Assembly (NCBI GenBank): GCA_003482555.1 | Contig: DMYQ01000016.1 | Coordinates: 29,806 to 37,234, forward strand | Origin: Janthinobacterium sp. | GTDB taxonomy: Bacteria; Pseudomonadota; Gammaproteobacteria; Burkholderiales; Burkholderiaceae_D | Reading direction: 5' to 3' | DNA: 7,429 nucleotides | In this document: positions 1-5,409 of the stretch, piece by piece | Numbering within the stretch: position 1 is the stretch's first letter | Layout of the letters: each line of letters opens with the position of its first letter | Program-made: the position numbers and the translations under genes | The notes under the pieces: generated by a model | What the model was told of the DNA's origin: nothing | Databases searched by the model: none | The model's input: only the letters and a program-made list of their open reading frames with translations

Positions 1-1904
1 TCGTTATAGCTGCGCTCATACACGACTTGCTTGTAGGCGCCAAAGTCGGAACCGACAATCGGGCCGCCGCTCTGGTTGACGGTGGTGTTTTGCTGGGTGC
101 GCACGGCGCGCACGCCGAAGTTGCCGCTCCAGCCTTCACCCACCAGATTGGCCATGCCATAGACGGCGTCGGTTTTTTCTTGCAGCTTGAATTCGTCGGT
201 CCAATTGTGGCGGCGGACATAATCGAAAAGGCGGTTGCCGGGCGCGGCGCCCCAGGCGGCCAGCGCGGCGCCATCGTATTTGAAATAATCGGCCGTCAGA
301 TTGCCGCCCAGATTGGAGCCGAAATTGCTCGGGTACATCTGGCCGTTCCAGGCCGGGCCGGGATTGCTGAAGCCGAGCGGGCCGGGACGGGTGTCGAGCG
401 GATGCTCGGCGCTGCGCGTGTGGTCGGTGAAGCGGGTGCCAAATTTGACGGAATCCCAGATACCGTTGCCCAGGCGCAGCTCGCCATCGGCTTGCGCGTA
501 TTTTTCCTGGTCGACCGACTGCGACTCGCCGCCGCCGGCCCAGGCTGTCGACCCGGGCACCTTGGTGCTGCCGCCCGGGTAAGAGACGCTGGCGGGTGTC
601 ATGCCGTTGAGCGCATATTTCATGCCGCCGTTGACATTGTTTTGATAATAGACGTCCTGGCGGTCGTAACCGACGCCGTGGGTACGCCCGGCTTTGCCAC
701 TGAAGGTCAGGTCGGCCGTGGCCCGGTACCTGGCGTTGACGTCGATATAAAACGACTCGCCGCCCGCGTCCGGACGGTAGATATTGTCGACTTCGCCGGA
801 ATTCTGGGCGAAGCTGGCGCCCACCAGGGTGCCATTGCTGACCGTGTAACCGGGCGCCGGTACTTGATTGGCGGAATTGATCGAGTTGGCGGGCGCGGCC
901 AGGAAATTGGTATTTTGATGCGGCGCCTTCAATTGCGAATAAAAGCCGTTCGCGTCCAGGGTCAAATCCTTGTTCGGCTTGAACTCGAGGTCGAAAGCGC
1001 CCCCTTCGCGGGTTTTCTTTTGCTCGAACAGGCTGGCGCCGATGAAGGTCGGCACTTTCACGCCCACCAGGGAGGGATCCTTGATGGCGGCGGCGCTACC
1101 CGCTTGAATCGGCGTGTAACCGAGGATTTCCTGGCCGTCGCGGCGCACCGAGGTTTTTTGCGAAAAGCCCTGCAGCATCAAGCCCAGGTTATTCGCGTCG
1201 TTCTTCCAGTTAAGCAAGCCGGAAAATTGCGGCTCGGTCTTCTTCGACAAATCGTTGTAGACGGCTTGCACCGAACCTTCGACCGTGAGTTGCTTCTTGA
1301 ATTCGAGCGGACGGCGGGTGATCACGTCGATGGCGCCGGAAACGCCCCCTTCGACCAGATCGGCGGTGGCGCTCTTTCTGACGACGACGGAGCTGACCAG
1401 TTCGGACGGCAACAGCGAAAAACTGCTGCTGCGGCCGACATTGCCGCCGTACTGGTTCAAGACGAACCAGTCACCGGTGCTGATGGCGTGGCCGTTGAAC
1501 AGGGTTTGCTGCAGGCTGGGGCTGGTGCCGCGCAGACTGACGCGGTCGTTTTCGCCGAAGCCGCCTTCGCCCCCGGCCGAGGATTGGGTATTCACGCCGG
1601 GCAGGCGCTGGATGGCGTCGGCGACGTTACGGTCGGGCATCTTGCCGATGTCTTCGGCGGTGACCACTTCGACCACGGAATCGGCGTTCCGCTTTTGCTT
1701 GAGCGACTGCGCCAGCGAGGCGCGCACGCCCGAGACGGTGACCACGGCCACCGGTTCGGCCGGTGCCACCGCTTCGGCCGCTTGCTGGGCCTGGGCGGCG
1801 GCGGCAGCGCCACTGATCATGATGGCGACGGCGATGGCGATCGGTGTCGGCTTGCGCGATGGCGTATGGCGCACGGCCGTGGCTGGTGTCAAATTGCGTT
1901 TCAT
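1..1904 (-). CDS. TonB-dependent outer-membrane receptor, N-terminal part (runs off the left edge)
   Basis: This gene reads leftward from an ATG at 1904 and stays open for 634 codons to the window edge, so its C-terminal barrel and stop are missing. It encodes a gated outer-membrane transporter energised by TonB-ExbBD. Residues 1-40 look like a signal peptide: a basic start, hydrophobic IAIAVAIMISGAAAAA, and likely cleavage after AQA. Residues about 51-63 (PVAVVTVSGVRAS) resemble a TonB-box region. The plug follows, with VVEVVTAEDIGKMPDRN (78-93), AIQRLPGV, RVSLRG and EGGVSGAIDVITRRP (185-199). From about residue 200 the chain alternates polar and aromatic strands like a beta-barrel. These motifs match the Xanthomonas/Caulobacter-type subfamily (TIGR01782), whose members are often linked to oligosaccharide import and are usually about 900 or more residues long. 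The start is backed by AAGGGGGAG at 1908-1916, three bases upstream. The divergent GntR gene may be its regulator. The ligand cannot be read from the sequence. Confidence 0.94.
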   Translation of the reverse strand, partial: MKRNLTPATAVRHTPSRKPTPIAIAVAIMISGAAAAAQAQQAAEAVAPAEPVAVVTVSGVRASLAQSLKQKRNADSVVEVVTAEDIGKMPDRNVADAIQRLPGVNTQSSAGGEGGFGENDRVSLRGTSPSLQQTLFNGHAISTGDWFVLNQYGGNVGRSSSFSLLPSELVSSVVVRKSATADLVEGGVSGAIDVITRRPLEFKKQLTVEGSVQAVYNDLSKKTEPQFSGLLNWKNDANNLGLMLQGFSQKTSVRRDGQEILGYTPIQAGSAAAIKDPSLVGVKVPTFIGASLFEQKKTREGGAFDLEFKPNKDLTLDANGFYSQLKAPHQNTNFLAAPANSINSANQVPAPGYTVSNGTLVGASFAQNSGEVDNIYRPDAGGESFYIDVNARYRATADLTFSGKAGRTHGVGYDRQDVYYQNNVNGGMKYALNGMTPASVSYPGGSTKVPGSTAWAGGGESQSVDQEKYAQADGELRLGNGIWDSVKFGTRFTDHTRSAEHPLDTRPGPLGFSNPGPAWNGQMYPSNFGSNLGGNLTADYFKYDGAALAAWGAAPGNRLFDYVRRHNWTDEFKLQEKTDAVYGMANLVGEGWSGNFGVRAVRTQQNTTVNQSGGPIVGSDFGAYKQVVYERSYN

Positions 1905-1921
1905 GTACTCCCCCTTGATGT

Positions 1922-1940
1922 CGGCTTCAGGACGAAGCCG
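1922..1940 (-). promoter_or_regulatory. Hairpin in the receptor 5' leader, next to the ribosome binding site
   Basis: CGGCTTC (1922-1928) and GAAGCCG (1934-1940) form a perfect 7-bp stem with a 5-base loop. In the receptor transcript the hairpin ends five bases before the AAGGGGGAG Shine-Dalgarno stretch (1908-1916). No U-run follows it, so it does not look like an intrinsic terminator. It could tune ribosome access or mRNA stability, but no known RNA family was recognised. Confidence 0.45.
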
Positions 1941-2037
1941 GTTTCATTTTTAACGTGGATCTTCTGTCCATTCCACCGCTCGCACGGCATCTTGCAGATC
2001 CTTCCTTTACGACCACTGGCAAAACCAATTCAACGCC

Positions 2038-2098
2038 AATATACTACTATCCAATACCAGAATACTACCAGTTAGTAGATTTTTTTTAGTTGTTGTTT
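2038..2098 (-). promoter_or_regulatory. Candidate promoter/operator block of the receptor gene
   Basis: This AT-rich block is unlike the surrounding sequence. It holds TACCAG twice at an 11-bp offset (2055-2060, 2066-2071), ATACTAC twice at a 21-bp offset (2041-2047, 2062-2068), and the inverted pair CTACTA/TAGTAG (2044-2049, 2073-2078). The offsets are about one and two helical turns, as expected for protein sites on one DNA face. On the minus strand, TATATT (2043 down to 2038) could be a -10 box, with no good -35, and an A-tract lies upstream. The likely binder is the divergent GntR protein, but this is inferred. Confidence 0.4.
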
Positions 2099-2212
2099 GC
2101 GCCACACAGACCACTTTTTGGCGCGCAGAGTGAGCGCCCATGCGAACCGGGGCGCTAATGAGGGCATGGGGCGGCGGACGGGGACGGATCGGAAGGGGGA
2201 GCGCTGCGGGAA

Positions 2213-2246
2213 TTGGCGCGCTGGCGGTCTTTTTTGGTATTATCCA
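2213..2246 (+). promoter_or_regulatory. Candidate promoter of the GntR gene with overlapping operator-like site
   Basis: TATTAT at 2238-2243 matches five of six -10 bases. TTGGCG at 2213-2218 is a poor -35 at a long 19-base spacing. The -10 lies inside TGGTATTATCCA (2235-2246), a TGG-N6-CCA half-symmetric site whose TGGTATT is found again, inverted, at 2053-2059 in the receptor control block. This placement would allow the regulator to repress its own gene. HutC-type GntR proteins often bind TGGT...ACCA-like sites, so the motif is plausible but degenerate. Confidence 0.35.
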
Positions 2247-2315
2247 GCGACGCGGCACCCACAAGCAGGCGCGCATTGCCACTCAAGCAATAGCACGCCG
2301 CACCGGAGATTTGGT

Positions 2316-3056
2316 ATGACAACCCTGGTCGACATCATGCAAGACTTGGGGCGTAGCAGCAGCCTGCCCCTGTACCAGCAATTGCAGCGCGCGCTGCGCG
2401 AAGCGATCGACCGCCGCATCCTGGGGCCGGACGAAGCCCTGCCGGCCGAGCGCCAGTTGGCGTTTGACCTGGCCGTCTCGCGCATCACCGTGCGCAAGGC
2501 GATCGACGGCCTGGTCAAGGAAGGCTTGCTGGTGCGCCGGCCCGGTTCGGGCAATTTCATCAATACCAGGATCGAAAAGAACTTCGCCAAGCTGACTTCG
2601 TTTTCCGAAGACATGCGGGCGCGCGGGCGCACGCCGCGCAGCGTCTGGCTCAAGCGCGCGGCCGGCACCGTCACGCCGGAAGAGGCGCTGCGTCTGCGCC
2701 TCAGTCCGGGCGCGGCCGTGTACCGCTTCCACCGCATCCGCTACGCCGACGACGTGCCCATGTGCCTGGAATACGCGACCATCGTCGGCGCCTGCCTGCC
2801 GTCGCCCGAAGCGGTGGACGTGTCGATGTACGAGGCGCTCGAGCAAGCCGGCAACCGGCCCGTGCGGGCGCTGCAACGCCTGAGCGCCCTGCTCTTGAAC
2901 GCCGAGCAGGCGGCTCTGCTGCAAGCGAAGCCGGGCGATGCGGGCTTGTCGGTCGAACGCCTGGGCTTCCTGCGCGACGGCCGCGCGGTGGAATTTTGCC
3001 GCTCTTACTTCCGCGGCGACATGTACGACTTCGTCGCCGAGCTGAGCACCGGCTAA
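2316..3056 (+). CDS. GntR-family transcriptional regulator, HutC/UTRA subfamily
   Basis: This 246-residue cytoplasmic DNA-binding regulator has a usual length for its family. Residues 17-81 are the GntR winged helix-turn-helix, with LPLYQQLQRALREAI, LPAERQLAFDLAVSRITVRK and GLVKEGLLVRRPGSG. Residues about 95-241 are the UTRA effector domain, recognisable from LTSFSEDMRARG, AVYRFHRIRYAD and the closing RAVEFCRSYFRGDMYDF. UTRA domains bind small ligands; related NagR/DasR-type proteins sense amino-sugar phosphates, while HutC and PhnF sense other compounds. The frame is open upstream, but the ATG at 2316 is chosen because GGAG at 2305-2308 lies seven bases before it and the homology starts just after it. 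It is divergent from a TonB-dependent receptor of a carbohydrate-type subfamily, so local control of sugar uptake is the favoured role. The effector is not shown. Confidence 0.93.
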   Translation: MTTLVDIMQDLGRSSSLPLYQQLQRALREAIDRRILGPDEALPAERQLAFDLAVSRITVRKAIDGLVKEGLLVRRPGSGNFINTRIEKNFAKLTSFSEDMRARGRTPRSVWLKRAAGTVTPEEALRLRLSPGAAVYRFHRIRYADDVPMCLEYATIVGACLPSPEAVDVSMYEALEQAGNRPVRALQRLSALLLNAEQAALLQAKPGDAGLSVERLGFLRDGRAVEFCRSYFRGDMYDFVAELSTG

Positions 3057-3072
3057 GTCCCCAAGGGGAAGA

Positions 3073-3085
3073 CGCGGCGCCCGCG
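3073..3085. terminator. Weak GC hairpin between convergent genes
   Basis: CGCGG (3073-3077) and CCGCG (3081-3085) can form a 5-bp stem with a 3-base loop in the 33-bp gap between the convergent GntR and CBS genes. No T-tract follows on either strand, so this is at best a poor bidirectional terminator. Confidence 0.2.
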
Positions 3086-3089
3086 CCAA

Positions 3090-3539
3090 TTATTGACGGG
3101 CCTGCTTTTCGTGCGCCAGTTGCCCGGAAGAGATGCGCGACAACTCGCCCATTTCCTCGGCCAGGAATTCGAGCAAGTCGTCGACGCTGACGATGCCGCT
3201 CAAACCGCCCAGGCTGTTGACCACGGGCAGGCGGCGGATGCTGCGAAAGCGCATGCGCTCGATGGTTTCGTAGACATCCTCGTCCTCGGTGGCCGTCATC
3301 AATTCCTCCGTCATGATGTCGCCCACCAGCAGGCTGGCCGGGTCCAGGCCCAGCGCGATGACGGAGACAACGATGTCGCGGTCGGTGATGATGCCCACCG
3401 GTACTTGCTCGCCGTTCGGCTGTTCGACGACGACCAGATCGCCGACGTGATGGTTGCGCATCAACAGCGCGGCGTCTTGCACGGTCATGTCACGCTTGCA
3501 ATGCACGGTTTGTACGGTACAAATGTCGCCGATACGCAT
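3090..3539 (-). CDS. Two-CBS-domain protein, probable low-oxygen-induced
   Basis: This 149-residue soluble protein consists almost wholly of a tandem CBS (Bateman) module. CBS1 spans about residues 7-65 (MTVQDAALLMRNHHVGDLVVV, then GIITDRDIV at 49-57). CBS2 spans about 75-130 (DIMTEELMTA, then GIVSVDDLLEFLAEEM). Such modules usually bind adenine nucleotides or related ligands at the inter-domain cleft. No catalytic or DNA-binding domain is attached, so it may act as a free sensor or partner protein. The frame is open further upstream, but the ATG at 3539 is preferred because AGGAG lies six bases before it and the domain begins at once. An FNR-type box lies about 77 bases upstream. The gene is convergent with the GntR gene and 95 bases downstream of the binding-protein gene; the FNR box in that gap argues for its own promoter. 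The exact role is unknown. Confidence 0.93.
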   Translation of the reverse strand: MRIGDICTVQTVHCKRDMTVQDAALLMRNHHVGDLVVVEQPNGEQVPVGIITDRDIVVSVIALGLDPASLLVGDIMTEELMTATEDEDVYETIERMRFRSIRRLPVVNSLGGLSGIVSVDDLLEFLAEEMGELSRISSGQLAHEKQARQ

Positions 3540-3582
3540 GGCCTTCTCCTGTCTGTGCGCCGCGACGCGGCCTTGACTGCCA

Positions 3583-3623
3583 ACGCTACGCCGCCGCGAG
3601 GCGACGATATTGATGCGTATCAA
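3583..3623 (-). promoter_or_regulatory. FNR/Anr-type box and promoter of the CBS gene
   Basis: TTGATGCGTATCAA at 3610-3623 is a perfect match to the FNR-family consensus TTGAT-N4-ATCAA. On the minus strand, TAGCGT (3588 down to 3583) can serve as a weak -10. The implied start near 3575-3576 would place the box centre about 41 bases upstream, the classic class II activator position. A poor -10 and absent -35 fit an activator-dependent promoter. FNR, Anr and Dnr share this consensus, so the actual regulator is not resolved. Confidence 0.7.
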
Positions 3624-3634
3624 ACGAAAAACGC

Positions 3635-4648
3635 TCAATCCGTCAAGCCGACTGCATCGCCGAGGTCGGGCGGCAAGGTGATATGGTAGCGCTGCAACTG
3701 CTTGCGCGAATACAGGAAGCGTCCCCGGTCCGCCGTCACCGGATAGATGGTGCTCGGCGAGGTGCCGGAGAGTATCTTGAGCGCGATCTCGGTCGCCGCC
3801 CTGCCCTGCTCTTTACCGTGCAACACCAGGCCGCCTATGGCCTTGTTCGCGCCCACCGCCCAATCCCAGAAACAAAAAGGCGGGATCGGCGTGTGTTCCG
3901 AGGTCCAGCGCACCACCTCGTCGCTCAAATTGACGCTCTTGCCGGCGCGGTCGTGCAGGGCTTGATACAGGCCCACGAAGAGGACGTCGTGCTCGGCCCT
4001 GGCGCCCAGCACCGCGCTTTGCCATTCCTCCCAATTGTCGATCAGACGAAATTCCACCCGGATGCCGTCGATGATCTGCACGCGCTGGCCGCCGAAGGTT
4101 TCCCGCAAGACCACCTGGGACGTGATATCGGTATCGAACAGCACCAGGGCGCTACGGGTATGCGGCAAGAGTTTTTTGACCAGGGCGATATTGCGCTTCA
4201 ACACGGGCCGCTCCAGCACGCCGGTGATGTTCTTGACCAGTGCGCCGTCGAAATAGGCGCGCGGGTTGTTGTTGATGCCCAGGTAGACCACGGGCGTGGT
4301 GGTGGCGCCCAGGCGCGGCCCGAGCAGACTCAGGGCGGCATCGTCGCCCAGCACCACCAGCACCGGCCGCAGGGCCAGATAGCGGGCCCAGGCCTTGTCC
4401 GCCATCGCCGCATGCTGCGCCTTCGGCAAACGTTTGGTATCCATTTGCACGTATTCGAGGCGATAGCGGGCGCCCAGTCCCTCTTGCAGCGCTTCCTTGT
4501 AGCTGATGTCCCACGGCATTTCGGCGTTATAGCTTTCAACGACGAGGATGACGTCGTCGAGCTTACCGTGGGCGGCGTGCGAAGGGGACGGGAGCAGCGG
4601 ACAGAGCAGCAGACAGAACAAAACGGCGCGGCGGCAGAGAGCGCGCAT
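3635..4648 (-). CDS. Exported ABC-type substrate-binding protein, orphan
   Basis: From the ATG at 4648 this is a 337-residue protein. Residues 1-25 form a signal peptide: basic MRALCRR, hydrophobic AVLFCLLLCPLLP, and likely cleavage after SHA. LLLC at 13-16 is not a good lipobox. The mature part resembles the ABC_sub_bind type of type-1 periplasmic-binding fold: a first lobe with VILVVESYNAEMPWD (34-48) and RPVLVVLGDDAA (94-105), a hinge near PVVYLGINNNPR (119-130), and a second lobe with KRNIALVKKLLPHTRSALVL (151-170) and DVLFVGLYQAL (221-231). It probably binds a small solute in the periplasm. No permease, ATPase or sensor kinase lies in the window, so its partner is elsewhere or it works with a signalling protein. 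The start is uncertain: the ATG has no Shine-Dalgarno, an in-frame TTG lies 33 bases upstream inside a tandem repeat, and GGAGG sits at 4723-4727. Confidence 0.82.
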   Translation of the reverse strand: MRALCRRAVLFCLLLCPLLPSPSHAAHGKLDDVILVVESYNAEMPWDISYKEALQEGLGARYRLEYVQMDTKRLPKAQHAAMADKAWARYLALRPVLVVLGDDAALSLLGPRLGATTTPVVYLGINNNPRAYFDGALVKNITGVLERPVLKRNIALVKKLLPHTRSALVLFDTDITSQVVLRETFGGQRVQIIDGIRVEFRLIDNWEEWQSAVLGARAEHDVLFVGLYQALHDRAGKSVNLSDEVVRWTSEHTPIPPFCFWDWAVGANKAIGGLVLHGKEQGRAATEIALKILSGTSPSTIYPVTADRGRFLYSRKQLQRYHITLPPDLGDAVGLTD

Positions 4649-4652
4649 ATCG

Positions 4653-4683
4653 CGCAAGATGCAACGCAAGATGCAACGCAAGA
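4653..4683 (-). repeat. 12-bp tandem repeat at the start of the binding-protein gene
   Basis: The unit CGCAAGATGCAA (plus strand) occurs at 4653-4664 and 4665-4676, with a third partial copy to 4683, about 2.6 copies. It lies just upstream of the chosen ATG at 4648. The 12-base unit is a multiple of three, so copy changes would keep an upstream start in frame; translated, it reads as repeated LRCI. It separates the ATG from the GGAGG at 4723-4727. Confidence 0.85.
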
Positions 4684-4756
4684 CGCGGCGGCAAAGGGTG
4701 CGGAGAAAGCTTGCGATGATATCCTCCAGGCGCGGGGCTGGCCTGGAACTATTTTA

Positions 4757-4774
4757 GACGCTTTTGCAAGCGCC
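4757..4774 (-). terminator. Weak hairpin downstream of the DUF3579 gene
   Basis: Read leftward, GGCGCTT and AAGCGTC pair into a 7-bp stem (one G-U) closed by a GCAA tetraloop, 51 bases after the DUF3579 stop. The following TAAAATAG is AT-rich but is not a U-run, so termination would be inefficient. The wobble pair forms only in the minus-strand transcript, which supports that direction. Confidence 0.35.
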
Positions 4775-4824
4775 CCCATGCATTTCAATATTGCAGCGCG
4801 TCAATTGCAGCGGCGACCCGCGAT

Positions 4825-5169
4825 TCAGACGCGCGGCTCGTTCGGCGACGGCAGGAAGCAGGCGTCGACCACTTGCAGGTCGTTGTCCTTGGCGAATTCA
4901 ACGACGAAGTGCATGGCCATCGGTTCGATTTCCCTGAGCTTGCCGTTCACGACGACGGCCTTGACGCCGTTGACGACGGTCGGCCGCACATACGGCGAAA
5001 ACTGCAGGTGCGCGTTGCGCCCGCCACTGCCTTCGGGACGGAAGCAAGACATGACACCGCACAGCCGCTCGGCCCAGTCGCTGGGGCGGAATTGCTTGCC
5101 GTCGCTGGTGAGGCCGAGGATGAAAAACTCGCTGGCAAGTTCTTGGGTGGGTTTTTCTGGGTCGGCCAT
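4825..5169 (-). CDS. DUF3579 family protein
   Basis: This 114-residue soluble protein matches the DUF3579 pattern as I know it: an N-terminal EFFILGLTSDGKQFRPSDWAERLCGVM (14-40), a central LQFSPYVRPTVVNGVKAVVVN (55-75), and a C-terminal FVVEFAKDNDLQVVDAC (88-104). The family is common in betaproteobacteria and has no established biochemical function that I can name. There is no signal peptide or membrane segment. The start is fixed at 5169 by an in-frame TAG shortly upstream and no other usable start; no Shine-Dalgarno is visible before it. A TATAAT box at 5245-5250 suggests its own promoter. Cysteines at residues 37, 42 and 104 are present, but no metal-site spacing is evident. Confidence 0.88.
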   Translation of the reverse strand: MADPEKPTQELASEFFILGLTSDGKQFRPSDWAERLCGVMSCFRPEGSGGRNAHLQFSPYVRPTVVNGVKAVVVNGKLREIEPMAMHFVVEFAKDNDLQVVDACFLPSPNEPRV

Positions 5170-5244
5170 GGGCGGCGTGATGGGCTACGTGAATGATCCC
5201 GGCTGCGGGCCGGGCTGGCGAATCAATCGTGTCGGTTCGCGGGT

Positions 5245-5274
5245 ATTATATCTTATAGAAGACCTGCGCAGCCA
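5245..5274 (-). promoter_or_regulatory. Candidate promoter of the DUF3579 gene
   Basis: The minus strand has a perfect TATAAT at 5250 down to 5245, about 75 bases before the DUF3579 ATG, within a short AT-rich island that also contains TATAAG. The -35 region is weak (TGGCTG at 18-base spacing, ending at 5269). The leader would carry a CCCGGC/GCCGGG hairpin at 5198-5203 and 5209-5214. Confidence 0.4.
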
Positions 5275-5350
5275 CTTGCGTGACCGGGCTGACGGCGGCG
5301 ACCCGCTTTTCCGGCCAGGCACAACAAAATTCGAGCCGGGATGCCAAGCC

Positions 5351-5379
5351 GCTTCGCCGCCGCGCTTGCGCGGCGAAGC
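5351..5379. repeat. Intergenic hairpin downstream of the CobD/CbiB-like gene
   Basis: GCTTCGCCGC (5351-5360) and GCGGCGAAGC (5370-5379) form a perfect 10-bp stem with a 9-base loop, 30 bases beyond the stop at 5410-5412. No T-tract follows on either side, so it is not a canonical intrinsic terminator. It could protect the transcript 3' end, or be one copy of a dispersed REP-like palindrome; one copy in the window cannot separate these. Confidence 0.45.
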
Positions 5380-5409
5380 CCATTGTAATCCCATTCGGCC
5401 GACAGGCCG

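Larger units (their letters stand above)
1905..2315. other. Divergent intergenic region between receptor and GntR regulator
   Basis: This 411-base gap has no convincing gene; a frame open upstream of the GntR start (2097-2315) reads as low-complexity, family-less sequence. It divides into a receptor leader (1905-2037) holding a hairpin, an AT-rich repeat block (2038-2098) ending in an A/T tract, a GC- and G-rich stretch (2103-2220) with an AGCGCCC/GGGCGCT inverted repeat at 2133-2139 and 2150-2156, and the regulator promoter (2213-2246). The length and layout suit a control region serving genes in both directions. Confidence 0.75.

Noticed and set aside
27..2075. 682-codon open frame on the plus strand
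   Set aside because: It is exactly antisense to the TonB-dependent receptor, has an Ala/Gly/Asp/His-rich sequence with no domain, and runs through the receptor start into the control region. It arises from GC-rich third positions.
2097..2315. N-terminal extension of the GntR protein
   Set aside because: The frame is open, but the 73 extra residues have no family counterpart, while ATG 2316 has a well-placed GGAG and the candidate promoter lies inside the extension.
2283..3089. 268-codon open frame on the minus strand opposite the GntR gene
   Set aside because: It is the antisense shadow of a clear GntR-UTRA protein and is rich in Arg/Ala/Gln/His with no domain.
3540..3638. N-terminal extension of the CBS protein
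   Set aside because: The extra 33 codons would cover the FNR-type box and promoter; the ATG at 3539 has a good Shine-Dalgarno and family-like start.
4653..4683. CRISPR-like repeat
   Set aside because: The unit is only 12 bp, directly tandem without spacers, and lies in an open frame at a gene start.
5185..5394. Small minus-strand frame of 69 codons in the DUF3579/CbiB gap
   Set aside because: It lies over hairpins and the candidate promoter, is rich in Arg/Ser/Pro, and has no convincing ribosome site or family.
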